Assembly (NCBI GenBank): GCA_014218235.1
Contig: CM024759.1
Span: 6,464,712 to 6,528,711 of the forward strand
Length of the DNA stretch: 64,000 nucleotides
Direction of reading: 5' to 3'
Origin: Colocasia esculenta
Lineage: Eukaryota; Streptophyta; Magnoliopsida; Alismatales; Araceae
The notes under the pieces are model-generated. The model was not told the DNA's origin. It saw only the letters and a list, made by a program, of their open reading frames with translations, and made no database searches. The position numbers and the translations under genes are program-made. Positions 61,877 through 64,000 of this stretch are shown here, piece after piece. Within the stretch, counting starts at the first letter, position 1, and each line of letters starts with the position of its first letter.

Positions 61877-64000
61877 GTTGGGTGTTTTTAGATCGGTCGT
61901 TTGAATGGCCAGACCAATCCGGAGATCCAAATTGGATTCCGTCAGTTTCTACACGTCGCTTTAACCCACCCGGTCGTGTTGGAAAAAACGGCACGTCGAT
62001 CCGATCCTATTTGGGATTTTGGACCCCCGGTTGTGCGTGTTAAGGCTTTTATATATGAAGTTGGGTGTTTTTAGATCGGTCGTTTGAAATGGCCAGACCA
62101 ATCTGGAGATCCAAATGGATTCCGTCAGTTTCTACACGTCGCTTTAACCCACCCGGTCGTGTCGGAGAAAACGGCACGTCGATCCGATCCCTATTTGGGA
62201 TTTTGGACCCCGGGTTGTGCGTGTTAAGGCTTTTATATATGAAGTTGGGTGTTTTAGATCGGTCGTTTGAATGGCCAGGCCAATCCGGAGATCCAAATTG
62301 GATTCCGTCAGTTTCTACACGTCGCTTTAACCCACCGGTCGTGTCGGAGGAAAACGGCACGTCGATCCGATCCCTATTTGGGATTTTGGACCCCGGGTTG
62401 TGTGTGTTAAGGCTTTTATATGAAGTTGGGTGTTTTAGATCGGTCGTTTGAATGGCCAGGCCAATCCGGAGATCAAATTGGATTCCGTCAGTTTCTACAC
62501 GTCGCTTTAAACCACCCGGTCGTGTCGGAGAAAACGGCACGTCGATCCCATCCCTATTTGGGATTTTGGACCCCCGGGTTGTGCGTGTTAAGGATTTTAT
62601 ATGAAGTTGGGTGTTTTTAGATCGGTCGTTGAATGGCCAGGCCATCCGGAGATCCAAATTGGATTCCGTCAGTTCTACACGTCTCTTTAACCCACCCGGT
62701 CGTGTCGGAGAAAACGGCACGTCGATCCGATCCCTATTTGGGATTTTGGACCGCCGGGGTGTGCGTGTTAAGGCTTTTATTGAAGTTGGGTGTTTTTAAA
62801 TCGTCGTTTAAATGGCCAGGCCAATCCGGAGATCCAAATTGGATTCCGTCAGTTTCTACACGTCGCTTTAACCCACCAGTCGTGTCGGAGAAAACGGCAC
62901 GTCGATCCGATCCCTATTTGGGATTTGGACCCCTGGGTTGTGTGTGTAAGGCTTTATATGAAGTTGGGTGTTTTTAGATCGGTCGTTTGAATGGCCAGGC
63001 CAATCCGGAGATCCAAATTGGATTCCGTCAGTTTCTACACGTTACTTTAAACCCACCCGGTCGTGTCGAGAGAAAACGGCACGTCGATCCGATCCCTATT
63101 TGGGATTTGGACCCCGGGTGTGCGTGTTAAGGCTTTTATATGAAGTTGGGTGTTTTTAGATCGGTCGTTTGAATGGCCAGGCCAATCCAGAGATCCAAAT
63201 TGGATTCCGTCAGTTTCTACACGTCGCTTTAACCCACCCGGTCGTGTCGGAGGAAAACGGCACGTCGATCCGATCCCTATTTGGGATTTTGGACCCCGGT
63301 TGTGCGTGTTAAGGCTTTTATATGAAGTTGGGTGTTTTTAGATCGGTCGTTTGAATGGCCAGGCCAATCCGGAGATCCAAATGGGATTCTGTCAGTTTCT
63401 ACACGTCGCTTTAACCCACCCGGTCGTGTCGGAGAAAACGGCACGTCGATCCGATCCCTATTTGGGATTTTGGACCCCCGGGTTGTGTGTGTTAAGGTTT
63501 TATATGAAGTTGGGTGTTTTAGATCGGTCGTTTGAATGGCCAGGCCAATCCGGAGATCCAAATTGGATTCCGTCAGTTTCTACACGTCGCTTTAACCCAC
63601 CCGGTCGGTCGGAGAAAACGGCACGTCGATCCCATCCCTATTTGGGATTTTGGACCCCGGGTTGTGCGTGTTAAGGCTTTTATATGAGTTGGGTGTTTTT
63701 AGATCGGTCGTTTGAATGGCCAGGCAATCCGGAGATCCAAATTGGATTCCGTCAGTTTCTACACGTCGCTTTAACCACCCGGTCGTGTCGGAGAAAACGG
63801 CACGTCGATCCGATCCCTATTTGGGATTTTGGACCCCGGGTTATGCGTGTTAAGGCTTTTATATGAAGTGGGTGTTTTAAATCGGTCGTTTGAATGGCCA
63901 GGCCAATCCGGAGATCAAATTGGATTCCGTCAGTTTCTACACGTCGCTTTACACCACCCGGTCGTGTCGGAGAAAACGGCACATCGATACGATCCCTATT
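61877..64000 (+). repeat. 181-bp tandem array, 11 full units plus one cut by the window edge
   Basis: The unit begins 'gttgggtgttttta' at 61877, 62060, 62244, 62425, 62606, 62785, 62963, 63145, 63327, 63509, 63688 and 63869, giving steps of 178-184. Units are very similar in base content but differ by many one-base indels, often in homopolymers. Frames that run through it on either strand (for example minus 62049-62720) are repeat artefacts. Whether it belongs to CACTA-2 or is a satellite next to it cannot be decided here. Confidence 0.93.

Noticed and set aside
62049..63982. Repetitive proteins encoded in the 181-bp array
   Set aside because: Frames exist only because few stops fall in the repeat unit and they change with each one-base indel. 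No start or domain is seen.

Overview
This window looks like repeat-dense intergenic DNA of a flowering plant, probably a eudicot. I found no convincing host gene. Almost every open frame belongs to a transposable element: Ty1/copia and Ty3/gypsy LTR retrotransposons, CACTA and hAT-like DNA transposons, small foldback elements, a TRIM and a satellite-like tandem array. The lineages (a Sirevirus-like copia, Tekay/Del-like chromoviruses, a Tat/Retand-like gypsy with an antisense ORF) occur together only in plants. Species cannot be named from sequence alone.

Layout. 1-1054: end of a decayed copia LTR, its primer binding site and a broken gag. 1055-2545 continuing after 22506: remnant of a gypsy-type LTR. 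2546-22501: copia element A, with 1153-bp LTRs and a CTACT target duplication. A carries a broken gag-pol and a downstream extra ORF (19601-20899). Inside A sits gypsy element B (8801-19373, duplication TTTTC), which is very young and has an intact gag-pol frame. 22507-27500: non-coding repeats, including a segment duplicated at 38.9-40.3 kb. 27525-36150: a decayed minus-strand copia (E) whose 3' region was hit by a solo LTR (D, 28420-32152, duplication GTATC), which was itself hit by a 519-bp hAT-like element (duplication CACCTGAC). 36150-37260: 5' end of a minus-strand gypsy (F) joined to E. 37744-38164: a 421-bp TRIM. 38280-38850: a CACTA end. 40275-58430: Tat-like gypsy H (minus strand) with an antisense ORF pair. 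H is interrupted by element C (43164-51856, duplication TTGCC), which has 3.7-kb LTRs around a scrambled 1.3-kb core. 58443-59017: an inverted LTR of the H family. 59019-61156: CACTA-1, invaded by CACTA-2 (61157 onward). 61877-64000: a 181-bp tandem array running off the window.

Two themes stand out. First, gypsies B and F both carry a small ORF (called ORF0 here) between the leader and gag. The two copies are about 58% identical by hand count. Each lies between a GTGAGAT donor-like site and an AG acceptor-like site just before the gag start, which suggests an ORF0-containing intron. Second, unrelated LTR families each contain a cluster of short palindromic motifs, most with a GTCGAC core: A has GAGTCGACCCC, B and D have CTGTCGACAG, C has GTGTCGACAC, and the 1.2-kb remnant has GTCGCGTT/AACGCGAC. 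Element A repeats a small GTCGAC cluster plus a TATA-like box upstream of its extra ORF.

Relative order from nesting: remnant LTR, then A, then B; E, then D, then the hAT-like element; the duplicated segment, then H, then C; H-family LTR, then CACTA-1, then CACTA-2. All statements come from reading the sequence. No alignment program or database search was run.
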